Assembly (NCBI RefSeq): GCF_000753715.1
Contig: NZ_JPER01000001.1
Span: 558,001 to 622,000, forward strand
DNA: 64,000 bases
From: Pseudidiomarina salinarum
GTDB lineage: Bacteria; Pseudomonadota; Gammaproteobacteria; Enterobacterales; Alteromonadaceae
Reading direction: 5' to 3'
Both the position numbers and the translations under genes were made by a program. Below the pieces are notes generated by a model. That model was not told the origin of the DNA. It searched no databases and saw nothing but the letters and a program-made list of their open reading frames with translations. Positions 1-9,560 of this stretch are shown one piece after another (the first letter of the stretch is position 1; each line of letters begins with the position of its first letter).

Positions 1-822
1 GGGACTCAGTAAAATTACCTGAGAATCGGCACCATGTTCTGCCTGCGAGAGTAAATCCGCGGCAACATAAGCGGGGTTCGCGGTGTCGTCAGCGATAACC
101 AGTAGTTCGGAAGGCCCGGCGGGCATATCAATGGCAGCGCCGGATGCATCCTGTGAAACCTGTTGTTTGGCGGCAGTGACGTAGCTATTGCCGGGGCCAA
201 AGATTTTTACCACAGGCGCGATGGTTTCGGTGCCATAGGCGAGTGCGGCAATGGCCTGGGCGCCACCGCAGCGATACACCTCAGTGATACCGCACTTTTG
301 CGCCACATACATCAAGGCCGGGGACAGATCGCCATTGGCGTCGGGTGGACTAACCAGTACCCGTCGGGCACAGCCTGCCAGCTGCGCCGGAATGCCTAAC
401 ATCATGGCGGTCGACGGCAGCACAGCGGAGCCACCCGGAACATACAGGCCAACTGCATCAAGCGGGTGAAAGCGCTGACTGCAGATCACGCCCGGAGCTG
501 TCTCCACCGTCAGCTGCTGTGGCCGTTGCGGCTTGTGAAAGCGGGTAATCGTACTAAAGGCAAGGTCAATGGCCGCCCGGGTTTTAGCAGCAAGTTTTGC
601 CGCCTGCTGGTCAATTTTCTCTACCGGATAGGCGAGGCTATCCAGTGTTTCGCAGTCAAAACGACGGGTGTACCGCAGTACTGCTGCATCGCCTTCGCTG
701 CGGACAGCGGCAATAATCTCAGCGACCTGCTGCTGCAGAACTTCCGGGCGTGCCTGCGCCGGACGGTCGAGAATACGCTGCTGCTCAGCAGCATTCAGGG
801 ATTGCCAGTTGAGGATACGCAT
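1..822 (-). CDS. hisD: Histidinol dehydrogenase, 3'-truncated by the window edge
   Basis: Catalyses the last two steps of histidine synthesis, oxidising L-histidinol to L-histidine with two NAD+ in the cytoplasm. Reading leftwards from the ATG at 822 gives an open frame to position 1 that begins MRILNWQSLNAAEQQRIL. It continues through family-typical stretches such as GLYVPGGSAVLPSTAMM, FGPGNSYVTAAK and DMPAGPSELLVIADD. About 274 of the usual ~430 residues are present, and the C-terminal catalytic part lies outside the window. The start lies 6 bp after the hisG stop, so it is the second gene of the operon. Confidence 0.95.
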   Translation of the reverse strand, partial: MRILNWQSLNAAEQQRILDRPAQARPEVLQQQVAEIIAAVRSEGDAAVLRYTRRFDCETLDSLAYPVEKIDQQAAKLAAKTRAAIDLAFSTITRFHKPQRPQQLTVETAPGVICSQRFHPLDAVGLYVPGGSAVLPSTAMMLGIPAQLAGCARRVLVSPPDANGDLSPALMYVAQKCGITEVYRCGGAQAIAALAYGTETIAPVVKIFGPGNSYVTAAKQQVSQDASGAAIDMPAGPSELLVIADDTANPAYVAADLLSQAEHGADSQVILLSP

Positions 823-828
823 GCTGAT

Positions 829-1737
829 TTATCCCATCATCTTTTCAATGGGCAGTACCAGAATCGAGCTGCAGCCAATAGCTTTCAGTTCTTCCATGGT
901 TTCCCAGAATAAGGTTTCGGTGCTGACCATGTGTACTGCCACCAGTTTATCGGTGTGGCTGAGTGGCAAAATAGTCGGACGTTCGGCGCCGGGCAGCAGG
1001 TCAGCAACTTTGTCGAGCGCGCTGACTGGCGCGTGCAGCATGATGTACTTACTTTCCCGCGCCATCTGCACGCCGTCAATGCGTGGCAACAGCTGGTCAA
1101 CGATGGCCTGCTTAACGGCTGACAATGGCTCCGGGCGCTGAATAAGCTGAGCCTGGGAGCGGAAAATGATATCTTTTTCAACTAGGCCATTGGCTTCAAG
1201 GGTGGCCCCGGTCGATACCAGATCGCAGACGGCATCGGCCAGGCCCGCTCGCGGCGCCACTTCGACACTGCCGGTTAGTACAGCGTTGCTGGCTTTCACG
1301 CCCTGACGTTGTAGGTAGCTTTGCAGCAGGTAGGGATAGGTGGTCGCGATGCGCTTACTATTTAAATCAGCAATACCGTTGTAATCGTCTTCCTTGGGTA
1401 CCGCGATGGATAGCCGGCATTGGCCAAAGTCCAGTGCGCGCAGGCGCTCAAACTCACTGGGTAGGTTGGTTGCAACCCGCTCCAGCCGTGCTTCTTCAAG
1501 CACATTCTCACCCACCAGACCAAGATCCACCACGCCATCCATAATGAGCCCGGGGATATCGTCATCGCGCACCCGCAATAAATCAACAGGTTGGTTGCTA
1601 CTGTGCGCCAGCAGGCGGGCTTCGTGCAGGCTGAACTTAAAGCCGCAGGCCTGCAACAGCCCGATGGATTCTTTACTGAGCCGGCCTGACTTCTGAATTG
1701 CTATCGTCAGGCGGGAAGAACTTTTATCGACAACCAT
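829..1737 (-). CDS. hisG: ATP phosphoribosyltransferase, long form
   Basis: Commits ATP and PRPP to histidine synthesis by forming N1-phosphoribosyl-ATP. At 302 residues it is the long, hexameric HisG with a C-terminal ACT-like domain that binds histidine for feedback inhibition, so no HisZ partner is expected. Visible family features are the N-terminal [15 protein letters not shown] and the PRPP-binding region near [14 protein letters not shown] (about residue 175). It is first in the his operon, directly behind the leader and attenuator. The ATG at 1737 has AGGAG 7 bases upstream. Confidence 0.96.
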   Translation of the reverse strand: MVVDKSSSRLTIAIQKSGRLSKESIGLLQACGFKFSLHEARLLAHSSNQPVDLLRVRDDDIPGLIMDGVVDLGLVGENVLEEARLERVATNLPSEFERLRALDFGQCRLSIAVPKEDDYNGIADLNSKRIATTYPYLLQSYLQRQGVKASNAVLTGSVEVAPRAGLADAVCDLVSTGATLEANGLVEKDIIFRSQAQLIQRPEPLSAVKQAIVDQLLPRIDGVQMARESKYIMLHAPVSALDKVADLLPGAERPTILPLSHTDKLVAVHMVSTETLFWETMEELKAIGCSSILVLPIEKMMG

Positions 1738-1750
1738 GAAAATCTCCTAA

Positions 1751-1784
1751 TAAAAAACCCCCGGAAGGTATGCCTTGCGGGGGT
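1751..1784 (-). terminator. his operon attenuator hairpin
   Basis: On the minus strand ACCCCCGCAAGG and CCTTCCGGGGGT form a stem around a CATA loop (one C-C mismatch), followed by TTTTTT. It stands just before hisG. Upstream RNA segments offer rival pairings: AAGGCT (1817-1822) can pair with AGCCTT (1796-1801), and AGCCTT can instead pair with AAGGC inside the left arm of the terminator (1772-1776). This is the layout expected of a pause/antiterminator/terminator switch driven by the leader peptide. Confidence 0.9.
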
Positions 1785-1839
1785 CTTAATGAGCGAAGGC
1801 TACCTCAATATGAGTCAGCCTTAAGCGCGCAGCTGAGGG

Positions 1840-1884
1840 CTAACTGTGGGTCATATGATGATGGTGCCAGCTGAAAGTGCGCAT
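1840..1884 (-). CDS. hisL: his operon leader peptide
   Basis: A 14-codon reading frame coding MRTFSWHHHHMTHS, with four histidine codons in a row and a fifth two codons later. Ribosome stalling at these codons when His-tRNA is scarce should favour the antiterminator and let transcription pass the hairpin at 1751-1784. A GGAG precedes the ATG (TACTACGGAGCATACA). The peptide itself has no expected function. The run of His codons, the hairpin and the adjoining hisG together make the assignment secure. Confidence 0.92.
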   Translation of the reverse strand: MRTFSWHHHHMTHS

Positions 1885-1927
1885 TGTATGCTCCGTAGTA
1901 ATAGGTTTACTGTTTCTGTTGGCGCTA

Positions 1928-1955
1928 ATTGTATAGAATTTCAGGATTGATTCAA
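1928..1955 (-). promoter_or_regulatory. Probable his operon promoter
   Basis: On the minus strand TTGAAT (1950-1955) and TACAAT (1928-1933) are separated by 16 bases. This would start transcription near 1921, about 37 bases before the leader peptide. It is the best sigma-70-type match in the gap and is placed as expected for a leader transcript. It is unproven. Confidence 0.6.
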
Positions 1956-2149
1956 GCCTGTTTTTGCACGATTTGTCTGGCTTTTATTATTTCTTGTACG
2001 CAAGTTGTATACATTTCGAAGAGGTGCTTTTTACGTCGCCGGGCGATTCACAAATACAGGACGCTGTTGATCAGACTCCGCCTTTCCGGCGAATAATGAT
2101 AGGATGCGGATATCTTTAACCAGGCTCCCGGCGCCAGGAATTTCCACTG

Positions 2150-4123
2150 ATGCAGGCAATAAGCGAATTATTTCTTCCTGACAGCAAATTAGCGAAAACG
2201 CTCCCCGGTTTTGCCCCGCGTGCGGCGCAGACAGAAATGGCGGCTGCGGTAGCGCGCGCCTTAGATGGCAAACAACAACTGGTGGTGGAAGCTGAGACAG
2301 GTACCGGCAAAACCTATGCCTACCTGGTGCCGGTACTGATGAATGACGGTAAAGCCATTATCTCGACCGGCACGAAGAACTTGCAGGAGCAGCTGTTCCA
2401 CCGGGATCTGCCGGCGCTGCGCGATGCCATCGCGCCGAAAAAAGTCGTCGCCTTGCTGAAGGGACGCAGTAATTACCTGTGCCTGCACCGGATGAAGCAA
2501 GCCACTGCCCATAGCGGCGAACTGAATAAGACGGTGCAGTCACAGCTGGTTGATGTCCGTCGCTGGGCGCAACGTACGGACGATGGTGATATTGGTAGTC
2601 TGAGCCTGTTACAGGAAGACGCCGAAGTTTTACCACAGGTGACCAGTACCGCGGATAACTGTCTGGGTCGCGATTGCCCGGATTATGAAGACTGCTATGT
2701 GGTCAAAGCGCGAAAACGCGCTCTGGAAGCCGATCTGGTGGTTGTTAACCATCATTTATTTTTTGCCGATATGGTGCTTAAGGATGTCGGCTTCGGCGAA
2801 CTTATCCCCGAAGCCGCGGCAGTGATCTTTGATGAGGCCCATCAGCTACCGGATATTGCCAGTCAGTATTTCGGCGAGTCTGTCTCAAGCCGGCAGTTGC
2901 AGGAGCTGGCGCACGAACTTAAGGTTTTATACCTCACCGAGCTGAAAGATCTTAAGCAGCTTGATAAAGCGGCAGACAAGTTACTGGCCGGGCTACGCGA
3001 CTGGCGTCTGGTGTTCCCCGCCGATGCCCAGAAGGGGAACTGGCGGCAGTATTCACAGCAGCCAAAGGTTCAGGACGCGGCCGCGCAAGTAACAGAACAA
3101 CTTGAATTTTTGCAGGAAGTGATAAAGAGCAGCCTGGGCCGGCACCAGGATCTGGATCAGGCCTACGATCGCTGTGTGCAGGGGGTGTCAAAATGGCAGC
3201 AACTACAGGCGACGGATCGTACCGGCTTCAGTTTCTGGTTTGAAACCACGGTGCGTCAGGTCACGCTGCATCAGACACCATTGCGGGTAGCAGATAAATT
3301 TGGCGGCTATCTGCGCGAAAGCAATATGAGCTGGATCTTCACATCGGCGACGCTGGCCGTGGGCGATGACTTCAGCCATTTTACCGGGCAGTTGGGGCTG
3401 GAGCAGGCCGCTACGCTATCATTGCCAAGCCCGTTCGATTTTGCCGGCCAGGCACTTTTATGTATGCCGCGTTATCTGCCGCAGCCGCACGAACGATCCA
3501 TGCAGGATGCCTTACTGGACCTTATCACTCAGGTGCTTGACGCGAACCGTAACGGCGGCACCTTCGTGCTTTTCACCAGCCATCGGATGCTGCAGTCGAT
3601 TGCGGTTACCCTGTCGGCAGTAATTGACCGACCATTGTTTGTGCAGGGCACCACCAGTAAGCGTGAGCTACTCAACGAATTTATCGCCGCCGGCAATGGG
3701 GTATTGCTGGGTACCTCGTCGTTCTGGGAGGGCGTTGATGTGCGGGGCGACGCGTTGCGCTGTGTGATTATCGATAAATTGCCTTTCGCCTCGCCCGACG
3801 ATCCGTTATTACAGGCACGGGTGGAGGACTGTAAGCTGCGTGGAGTTGATGCTTTTGCTCAGGTACAATTGCCCCAGGCAGTCATTACCCTCAAACAAGG
3901 GGCGGGCAGGTTAATCCGTGACGCGCAGGATAAAGGCGTACTTTTTATCTGCGATCAGCGTCTGGTGAGTAAGGGCTATGGCGGGCTCTTTCTGAGCAGC
4001 CTGCCGGCAATGCCGCGCACCCGCAGTGTGCCACTGGCATTGCAGTTTTTACGTGACCTGGATCAGCATAATTCAATAGAAAGTGCGGCAGAAAAATTAG
4101 TGACAGAAGAGAGCAGGGTATGA
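2150..4123 (+). CDS. yoaA: YoaA/DinG-family iron-sulfur DNA helicase
   Basis: An XPD-like superfamily 2 helicase. In E. coli, YoaA partners with the clamp-loader chi subunit in repair at stalled forks. The 657-residue protein has Walker A AETGTGKT (48-55), a four-cysteine Fe-S insert (one Cys near 111, three in NCLGRDCPDYEDC around 168-178), the DEAH box in IFDEAHQL, and the C-terminal helicase motif near TLKQGAGRLIRD. The neighbours tsaB and an Slp lipoprotein match the E. coli yoaA locus, which favours YoaA over DinG. AGGAA lies 9 bases before the ATG, and the stop overlaps tsaB by 4 bp. Confidence 0.92.
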   Translation: MQAISELFLPDSKLAKTLPGFAPRAAQTEMAAAVARALDGKQQLVVEAETGTGKTYAYLVPVLMNDGKAIISTGTKNLQEQLFHRDLPALRDAIAPKKVVALLKGRSNYLCLHRMKQATAHSGELNKTVQSQLVDVRRWAQRTDDGDIGSLSLLQEDAEVLPQVTSTADNCLGRDCPDYEDCYVVKARKRALEADLVVVNHHLFFADMVLKDVGFGELIPEAAAVIFDEAHQLPDIASQYFGESVSSRQLQELAHELKVLYLTELKDLKQLDKAADKLLAGLRDWRLVFPADAQKGNWRQYSQQPKVQDAAAQVTEQLEFLQEVIKSSLGRHQDLDQAYDRCVQGVSKWQQLQATDRTGFSFWFETTVRQVTLHQTPLRVADKFGGYLRESNMSWIFTSATLAVGDDFSHFTGQLGLEQAATLSLPSPFDFAGQALLCMPRYLPQPHERSMQDALLDLITQVLDANRNGGTFVLFTSHRMLQSIAVTLSAVIDRPLFVQGTTSKRELLNEFIAAGNGVLLGTSSFWEGVDVRGDALRCVIIDKLPFASPDDPLLQARVEDCKLRGVDAFAQVQLPQAVITLKQGAGRLIRDAQDKGVLFICDQRLVSKGYGGLFLSSLPAMPRTRSVPLALQFLRDLDQHNSIESAAEKLVTEESRV

Positions 4124-4821
4124 AAGAAAGTGTAGTACTGGCGCTGGATACCTCAACTGAACAGTGTTCAGTGGCCATTATCGCTGGTGAGCGGCGGGCA
4201 AGCCGGGCGGTGGTTACCCCACGCGAGCATGCCCAGCGGATTCTGGGATTAATTACCGACGTTCTTGACGAGTTAGAACTGCGACTTGCTGATGTCACTG
4301 CCTTAGTGTGCGGACATGGGCCTGGGAGCTTTACCGGCGTTCGCATTGGCGTGTCTGTGGCTCAGGGGCTGGCATTTAGTCAGCAACTGCCGGTTTATCC
4401 GGTGAACACGCTGGCGGCATTGGCGCAACAGGCAATTCGCAAGCATCAGGCAGAGACTATTGTCAGTGCTATAGATGCCAGAATGAATGAAGTGTACCTG
4501 GCTAGTTTTCGTAACGACAACGGGCTGGCCGTTGCTGTGCAACCACCACAGATGGCACCGCTGACGCCGCTGGCCGCTAACAGCTGGTGGCCGCAGGGGC
4601 AAATAGCCGGGGCCGGTACCGGCTGGCAGGCCTATGGCAGTGAGCTTGACCCGCAGGGCAATGTCGGGATTCTTAGTGATGTGACATTACCCCTGGCAGA
4701 GGATATGTTGACCTTAGCGCTGGCCATGGAACAACAAGGACTGCAGCCAGTGGCTGCGGCCGGACTGGAACCCTTGTATGTGCGTAACGAAGTGGCGTGG
4801 AAAAAACTGCCGGGCCGCTGA
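4120..4821 (+). CDS. tsaB: tRNA t6A synthesis protein TsaB
   Basis: TsaB is the non-catalytic partner of TsaD in the complex that puts threonylcarbamoyl on A37 of ANN-decoding tRNAs. The 233-residue protein has the family opening LALDTSTEQCSVAI and the GHGPGSFTGVRIG stretch (about residues 64-76), both typical of YeaZ-type ASKHA folds. It overlaps yoaA by 4 bp, so the two are probably cotranslated. A later gene in this window, trmO, methylates the t6A made by this pathway. Confidence 0.95.
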   Translation: MKESVVLALDTSTEQCSVAIIAGERRASRAVVTPREHAQRILGLITDVLDELELRLADVTALVCGHGPGSFTGVRIGVSVAQGLAFSQQLPVYPVNTLAALAQQAIRKHQAETIVSAIDARMNEVYLASFRNDNGLAVAVQPPQMAPLTPLAANSWWPQGQIAGAGTGWQAYGSELDPQGNVGILSDVTLPLAEDMLTLALAMEQQGLQPVAAAGLEPLYVRNEVAWKKLPGR

Positions 4822-4894
4822 TTCAGGCCGCAGAAGGAACTTTCCCGGATGGTAGGGTATCAAAGATAACGAACCTAAGTGACAGGAGTACAAC

Positions 4895-5473
4895 ATGAAG
4901 TTTTGGGTTATGAGTTTGGCTATTTTAGCGTTAAGCGCCTGCTCGGCAGTTCCCGATGAGCTGGCTGTCGCTGAAAATAAAACCTTAGTGAGCTATGCGA
5001 GTGCTCTGCAGCAACCAGAGCAAGCAGTAGGGAAAACAGCTCGCTGGGGCGGCCTGATTGCCTCGGTACGCAATACCGACGACGGTACCATTATCGAAGT
5101 GGTTAATTTTGAACTGACCAACTGGGGTCGTCCGATTGTCAGCGGCGAAAGCAATGGCCGCTTCCGCGCCAGGCTGGACGGCTTCGTTGATCCTATGGTC
5201 TACAAAGAAGGCCGCAGCGTGACCTTTACCGGTACGATACAGCAACCGGAAGAAGGCAAAATTGACGAGTATCGCTATTTGTTCCCGGTACTGGATGTAA
5301 CCGGCAAATTCCTGTGGAAGGAACGCAAAGAGATGGATACCCAGGTTGATTACAGCTCACTGTGGTACCGCCATCACTATTTTGCCCCGCCTTACCGTAT
5401 TTACTATCCGGTACCGGTGCGACCAGCGCGGCCACGCTCAGGTGCTTCAGACAAGCAAGGGAATGAGAACTAA
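4895..5473 (+). CDS. Slp-family outer-membrane lipoprotein (YeaY-like)
   Basis: A 192-residue lipoprotein of the Slp family. The signal peptide ends in the lipobox LSAC, with the lipidated Cys at position 16. The core SYASALQQPEQAVGKTARWG and the RYLFPVLDV segment are family hallmarks. The Pro/Arg-rich tail (VPVRPARPRSG) is likely disordered. E. coli YeaY sits at the same place between tsaB and fadD. The role is poorly known; Slp is linked to stationary phase or acid stress in E. coli. AGGAG lies 8 bases before the ATG. Confidence 0.88.
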   Translation: MKFWVMSLAILALSACSAVPDELAVAENKTLVSYASALQQPEQAVGKTARWGGLIASVRNTDDGTIIEVVNFELTNWGRPIVSGESNGRFRARLDGFVDPMVYKEGRSVTFTGTIQQPEEGKIDEYRYLFPVLDVTGKFLWKERKEMDTQVDYSSLWYRHHYFAPPYRIYYPVPVRPARPRSGASDKQGNEN

Positions 5474-5479
5474 TTCATC

Positions 5480-6388
5480 ATGACTGAAACCTCTGACTGG
5501 CAACAGGCCCGGCATTTGGCCGGGCCTGTTGCTTTTGAATTAAACTGGGGCACGGTGCGGGGTCTCAGTTGGGGGCCGGTGGCGGGCAAACCTATACTGG
5601 CACTACATGGCTGGCTGGATAACGCACATAGCTTTGTCCCTGTGGCCGACGCGTTTCTGCAATCGCCCTTAAGCCAGTCTCACCGCCTGATAGCACTGGA
5701 TTGGGCGGGACACGGTTGGTCAGATCACCGGCCGCCGGGTAATTATTATCCCTTTGTCGATTATGTTTACGATATCTGGCAACTCTGTGAATTACAGGGC
5801 TGGCAGCAGATCGACATTATTGCGCATTCGATGGGAGCCTTTGCCGCCAATATGCTGGCCGGTATTGACCCTGATCGGGTTGCCAGCCTGCTGAGTATTG
5901 AGGCTTTTGGTTTACTGGCTACGCCGGAGTCTGAAACCTCCAGCGATATTCGCAAAGGCTTTAAAAGCCGGTGGGTGCAACAACAAAAAGAGCGCCCTCA
6001 TTACCGCAGCCTCACGCAGGCGGTCACTGCCCGGCAGCAGGCCGGAGACTTTTCCGCGGAAATTGCAGCCTTACTGGTTGACCGGGGAATTGAGCAGCTG
6101 GCGTCAGATGACTACCGGTTTCGCGCTGACGGTCAGCTACGGGTGGCCTCGGCGATTCGGATGACGGCCGGGCAAATCGGCGATGTACTAGCCAAAATAA
6201 ACTGTCCCTTTGAGCTGGTGATTGGCAGTGAAGGCCACCAGCGTGTGCAACAAGCGCTGGATTTGTGGGCGCCGCTGGTACCGCAGCTGCAGGTTCATAC
6301 CCTGACCGGTGGCCATCATGTACACATGCAAAATCCTGCTGCGATTATCGACTTATTCGGTCAGATGATTGACCGTCAGAACGGCTAG
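5480..6388 (+). CDS. Alpha/beta-fold hydrolase
   Basis: A 302-residue soluble alpha/beta hydrolase. An HGWLDN oxyanion-type motif lies near residue 43, the nucleophile elbow AHSMGA near residue 117, and the probable catalytic His in [10 protein letters not shown] near the C-terminus. The strand-turn [13 protein letters not shown] is also typical. It starts 6 bp after the slp gene, so it probably shares that transcript, and lies just upstream of fadD. Substrate unknown; esterase or lipase-like activity is likely. E. coli has no gene at this position. Confidence 0.85.
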   Translation: MTETSDWQQARHLAGPVAFELNWGTVRGLSWGPVAGKPILALHGWLDNAHSFVPVADAFLQSPLSQSHRLIALDWAGHGWSDHRPPGNYYPFVDYVYDIWQLCELQGWQQIDIIAHSMGAFAANMLAGIDPDRVASLLSIEAFGLLATPESETSSDIRKGFKSRWVQQQKERPHYRSLTQAVTARQQAGDFSAEIAALLVDRGIEQLASDDYRFRADGQLRVASAIRMTAGQIGDVLAKINCPFELVIGSEGHQRVQQALDLWAPLVPQLQVHTLTGGHHVHMQNPAAIIDLFGQMIDRQNG

Positions 6389-6392
6389 GATT

Positions 6393-6409
6393 AACTGGTC
6401 GGATATGCG
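6393..6409 (+). promoter_or_regulatory. Probable FadR operator upstream of fadD
   Basis: AACTGGTCGGATATGCG agrees at 13 of 17 positions with the published E. coli FadR consensus AGCTGGTCCGAYNTGTT. It lies 50 bp before the fadD start. A TATAAA (6426-6431) downstream could serve as the -10 element, so a bound FadR would cover the -35 region and repress, as at E. coli fadD. fadR itself is 6 kb away in this window. Confidence 0.7.
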
Positions 6410-6459
6410 ATGATTGCCGGATAATTATAAACAGACTTCAGTTCAGGAGCACGACGAGC

Positions 6460-8136
6460 GTGGAAAAAATCTGGCTAAAAAGCTATCCGGCGGGGGTTCC
6501 GGAAACCATAGATCCGGATCATTTTGATTCACTGGTAGATATTTTTGAACAAAGTATCGAGGCCTATGGCGACCGTATTGCCTACGTCAATATGGACCAT
6601 GAAATGTCGTTCAGGGAACTGGATAAAGCCAGTCGCGACTTTGCTGCGTACCTGCAACAAAACGGGCTCAAAAAAGGTGATGCGGTAGCCATCATGATGC
6701 CAAATCTGCTGCAATATCCGGTCGCGCTGTTTGGTATCTTGCGGGCGGGCATGACAGTGGTTAACGTCAATCCGCTGTATACGGCGCGGGAGTTAAAGCA
6801 CCAGTTGAGTGATGCCGGCGCGAAGATGATCGTGATTCTGGATAATTTTGCCCATACCCTGGAAAAGGTTATTGACGAACTGGCGCTGAACAAAGTGATA
6901 CTGACTAGTATCGGTGATTTACTGCCGACGCCCAAGCGCTGGCTGGTGAATGCGGTGGTGAAGTACGTAAAACGTATGGTGCCGTCCTATTCACTGAAGC
7001 ATACCGTCAACTTCCGTCAGGTGTTAAGTGCCGGCGCTAAAGCCGACTATCAGCGCCCGAAGGTAACCGGCGATGATCTGGCGTTTTTACAGTACACCGG
7101 TGGCACCACCGGTCTTGCCAAAGGCGCGATGCTGTCGCACCGGAATATGGTGGCAAACCTGGAGCAGGTGTCTGCCTTTATCGCACCGCTGGTTAATGAC
7201 GGTGAAGAAACCATCATTACCGCGCTACCGCTCTATCATATTTTTGCGCTGACCTCGAACTGCCTGACGTTCATGAAGCACGGTGGGCGCAACGTACTTA
7301 TTACCAACCCCCGCGACATGCCAGCTTTTATTAAAGAACTCGATAAGTATCCGTTCTCAATGATTTCCGGTGTGAATACCTTGTTTAACGGCTTGCTGAA
7401 CACCGAAGGCTTTAAGGATCTCGATTTTTCCAGCCTTAAAATCGCCCTTGGCGGCGGTATGGCGGTACAGCGTTCGGTTGCAGAGCAGTGGGAGCGGGTA
7501 ACAAAATCCCGGTTGCTGGAAGGCTATGGCCTTACCGAATGCGCACCGGTGGTGACGGTCAACCCGACGGATATTGAACACTATAACGGGACTATTGGTG
7601 TGCCTTTACCCTCCACTGAGGTGCGGGTGGTCGATGTGGATACCGGCAAACTGGTCGCTCAGGGCGAGTCAGGCGAGCTGCAGGTGCGTGGCCCGCAGGT
7701 TATGGTGGGTTACCTGAACCGGCCGGACGAAACAGCAAAAGTGATGACAGATGGCTGGTTTATGACCGGCGATATCGGTCTGATGAACGAAAATGGTTTC
7801 TTTAAAATCGTTGATCGTAAGAAAGATATGATTCTGGTATCGGGCTTTAACGTTTATCCGAACGAAATTGAAGATGTGATTTCTGATCATCCGAAAGTCC
7901 TTGAAATCGCAGCTATCGGTGTCCCCCATGATTCGTCAGGCGAAGCGGTTAAAGTATTTGTGGTGCGTAAAGATAAGTCACTGACTGAGCGCGAAGTTAT
8001 TGAATTCGCCAAAGAAGGTCTGACTGGCTATAAAGTGCCTAAGTTTGTTGAATTCCGCGACGAGTTACCAAAAACCAATGTTGGCAAAATATTGCGCCGC
8101 ACCCTGCGTGATGAAGAAGAGGCTAAGTCGAAATAA
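6460..8136 (+). CDS. fadD: Long-chain fatty-acid--CoA ligase
   Basis: Activates long-chain fatty acids to acyl-CoA at the inner membrane, coupled to uptake and feeding beta-oxidation. The 558-residue protein follows E. coli FadD closely along its length. It has the AMP-binding signature [13 protein letters not shown] (about residues 212-224), the FACS-type segment [30 protein letters not shown], and the C-terminal TNVGKILRR with its acyl-adenylate Lys. The start is GTG ([14 protein letters not shown]) with CAGGAG 10 bases upstream. A FadR-like operator precedes it, and rnd follows 3 bp after the stop. Confidence 0.96.
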   Translation: MEKIWLKSYPAGVPETIDPDHFDSLVDIFEQSIEAYGDRIAYVNMDHEMSFRELDKASRDFAAYLQQNGLKKGDAVAIMMPNLLQYPVALFGILRAGMTVVNVNPLYTARELKHQLSDAGAKMIVILDNFAHTLEKVIDELALNKVILTSIGDLLPTPKRWLVNAVVKYVKRMVPSYSLKHTVNFRQVLSAGAKADYQRPKVTGDDLAFLQYTGGTTGLAKGAMLSHRNMVANLEQVSAFIAPLVNDGEETIITALPLYHIFALTSNCLTFMKHGGRNVLITNPRDMPAFIKELDKYPFSMISGVNTLFNGLLNTEGFKDLDFSSLKIALGGGMAVQRSVAEQWERVTKSRLLEGYGLTECAPVVTVNPTDIEHYNGTIGVPLPSTEVRVVDVDTGKLVAQGESGELQVRGPQVMVGYLNRPDETAKVMTDGWFMTGDIGLMNENGFFKIVDRKKDMILVSGFNVYPNEIEDVISDHPKVLEIAAIGVPHDSSGEAVKVFVVRKDKSLTEREVIEFAKEGLTGYKVPKFVEFRDELPKTNVGKILRRTLRDEEEAKSK

Positions 8137-8139
8137 CGC

Positions 8140-9294
8140 ATGCCATCCTACACTTTAATTACCACGCCTGCTGAATTGCAGGCGTTTTGCCAGCGCGCTC
8201 GTCAGGCTTCTTATCTTGCTGTGGATACCGAGTTTGTCCGTACCCGGACCTATTATGCCCGGTTGGGTCTGGTGCAACTGCGCGCGGGCGCAGATGTGGT
8301 ACTGGTTGATCCGGTAGCGCTTAGTGCTGAGCATTTCCCTGATGCCTTGCAACCCATGTGGGAGCTGCTGAAGGATCCGGATCTTACCGTGGTAATCCAT
8401 GCCGGCGGGGAGGATTATGAAATTCTCACTCAGCATATGGGGCAGATTCCGGAAGGTATTTTTGATACCCAAATCGGCGCTGCTTTTGCGGGTTACGGTG
8501 ATGCGCTTGGCTATGCGGCGCTGGTGAATGAATTTACCGGTGTGGTTATAGACAAATCGCAATCACGAACCGACTGGATGCAGCGACCACTGGCAGCGGA
8601 GCAGCTCGATTACGCGGCGGCCGATGTGCAGTATTTGTACGACATTTATCCGAAGCTGCTGGCAGAGCTGGATGCTGCTGGTAAGACGCACCTGGTGCTG
8701 GCTGAAAGCGCTGAACAGGTACGTAAACGCGCGGTGACTATTCCGGATGACTATCTGTATCTGTACTTTGGTAATGCCTGGCAGTGCAATGCGGCACAAC
8801 TGGCGGTACTACGCGAGCTACTGATCTGGCGCCAGCAACGGGCGCGGGCTGCGGATATCCCGCTGGGGTTTGTGGCCAAGGACCATACCATGCTCGAACT
8901 TGCCCGCCGGACGCCAGCCAGTGCGCAGGAGCTGCGCGGTATTACTGATTTATCGCCAGTGACGGTACGTTACGCCGGCGACGAATTGCTGGCAGCAATT
9001 AAACGGGGCCAGCAAACCACAGAGTTGCCTGAACCCCTGACCCGACTGACGGATCTGCCGGACTACAAGCTTACCTTTAATGCCATCAAACAGCGGGTAC
9101 AGGAACTAGCCGTGGAACTGGAGGTGCCGGCCAGTCTGATCGCCTCGCGCCGGCAAATTAACGACGTGATCCACTGGTGTGTACAAGTTCCTGCTGCGGC
9201 AAAGGCCTATTTACCGCCACCTGACTTGTTTGTGAGCTGGCGGGGGGATAAGCTTAGAACAGAACTTGAGGCACTGATTAAGCGAGAAACCTGA
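8140..9294 (+). CDS. rnd: Ribonuclease D
   Basis: A 3'-5' exoribonuclease that trims tRNA precursors and other small RNAs. The 384-residue protein has a DEDDy nuclease domain: VDTEF (about residue 30), HAGGEDYEIL (about 87), and the Tyr/Asp of LDYAAADVQYL (about 155). Two HRDC-type helical domains follow (WRQQRARAADIPLGFVAKD region and the C-terminal part). Length and order match the family. It lies 3 bp behind fadD and 2 bp ahead of ycgL, so it is read on the same transcript. Confidence 0.94.
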   Translation: MPSYTLITTPAELQAFCQRARQASYLAVDTEFVRTRTYYARLGLVQLRAGADVVLVDPVALSAEHFPDALQPMWELLKDPDLTVVIHAGGEDYEILTQHMGQIPEGIFDTQIGAAFAGYGDALGYAALVNEFTGVVIDKSQSRTDWMQRPLAAEQLDYAAADVQYLYDIYPKLLAELDAAGKTHLVLAESAEQVRKRAVTIPDDYLYLYFGNAWQCNAAQLAVLRELLIWRQQRARAADIPLGFVAKDHTMLELARRTPASAQELRGITDLSPVTVRYAGDELLAAIKRGQQTTELPEPLTRLTDLPDYKLTFNAIKQRVQELAVELEVPASLIASRRQINDVIHWCVQVPAAAKAYLPPPDLFVSWRGDKLRTELEALIKRET

Positions 9295-9296
9295 TC

Positions 9297-9560
9297 ATGT
9301 TGTGTGCAATTTATCGCAGCCCGAAACGAGCTGACACCTATCTGTATTTATCTCATCCCGCAGATTTTTCTTTAGTACCGGACGCATTGCGGAAAAGTTT
9401 TGGCGAGCCGGTGCACGTAATGACTATCGCACTGACTGCCGAGCGCAAACTAGCCCGGCTTAGCGTCGACGAACTCAGGCAGCACCTGGATGAATCGGGG
9501 TTTTACCTGCAATTACCGCCTAAAATTGAAAGCCTACTGAACCGGGAGTCCGCATTATGA
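9297..9560 (+). CDS. ycgL: YcgL domain protein
   Basis: A small cytoplasmic protein of 87 residues. MLCAIYRSPKRADTYLYL at the start and GFYLQLPPKIE near the end are the two conserved blocks of the YcgL (UPF0745) family. Its biochemical function is not established. The ATG lies 2 bp after the rnd stop, and its own stop overlaps the next gene by 4 bp. The run ycgL-(transglycosylase)-ycgM-ycgN keeps the E. coli order with one gene inserted. Confidence 0.92.
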   Translation: MLCAIYRSPKRADTYLYLSHPADFSLVPDALRKSFGEPVHVMTIALTAERKLARLSVDELRQHLDESGFYLQLPPKIESLLNRESAL

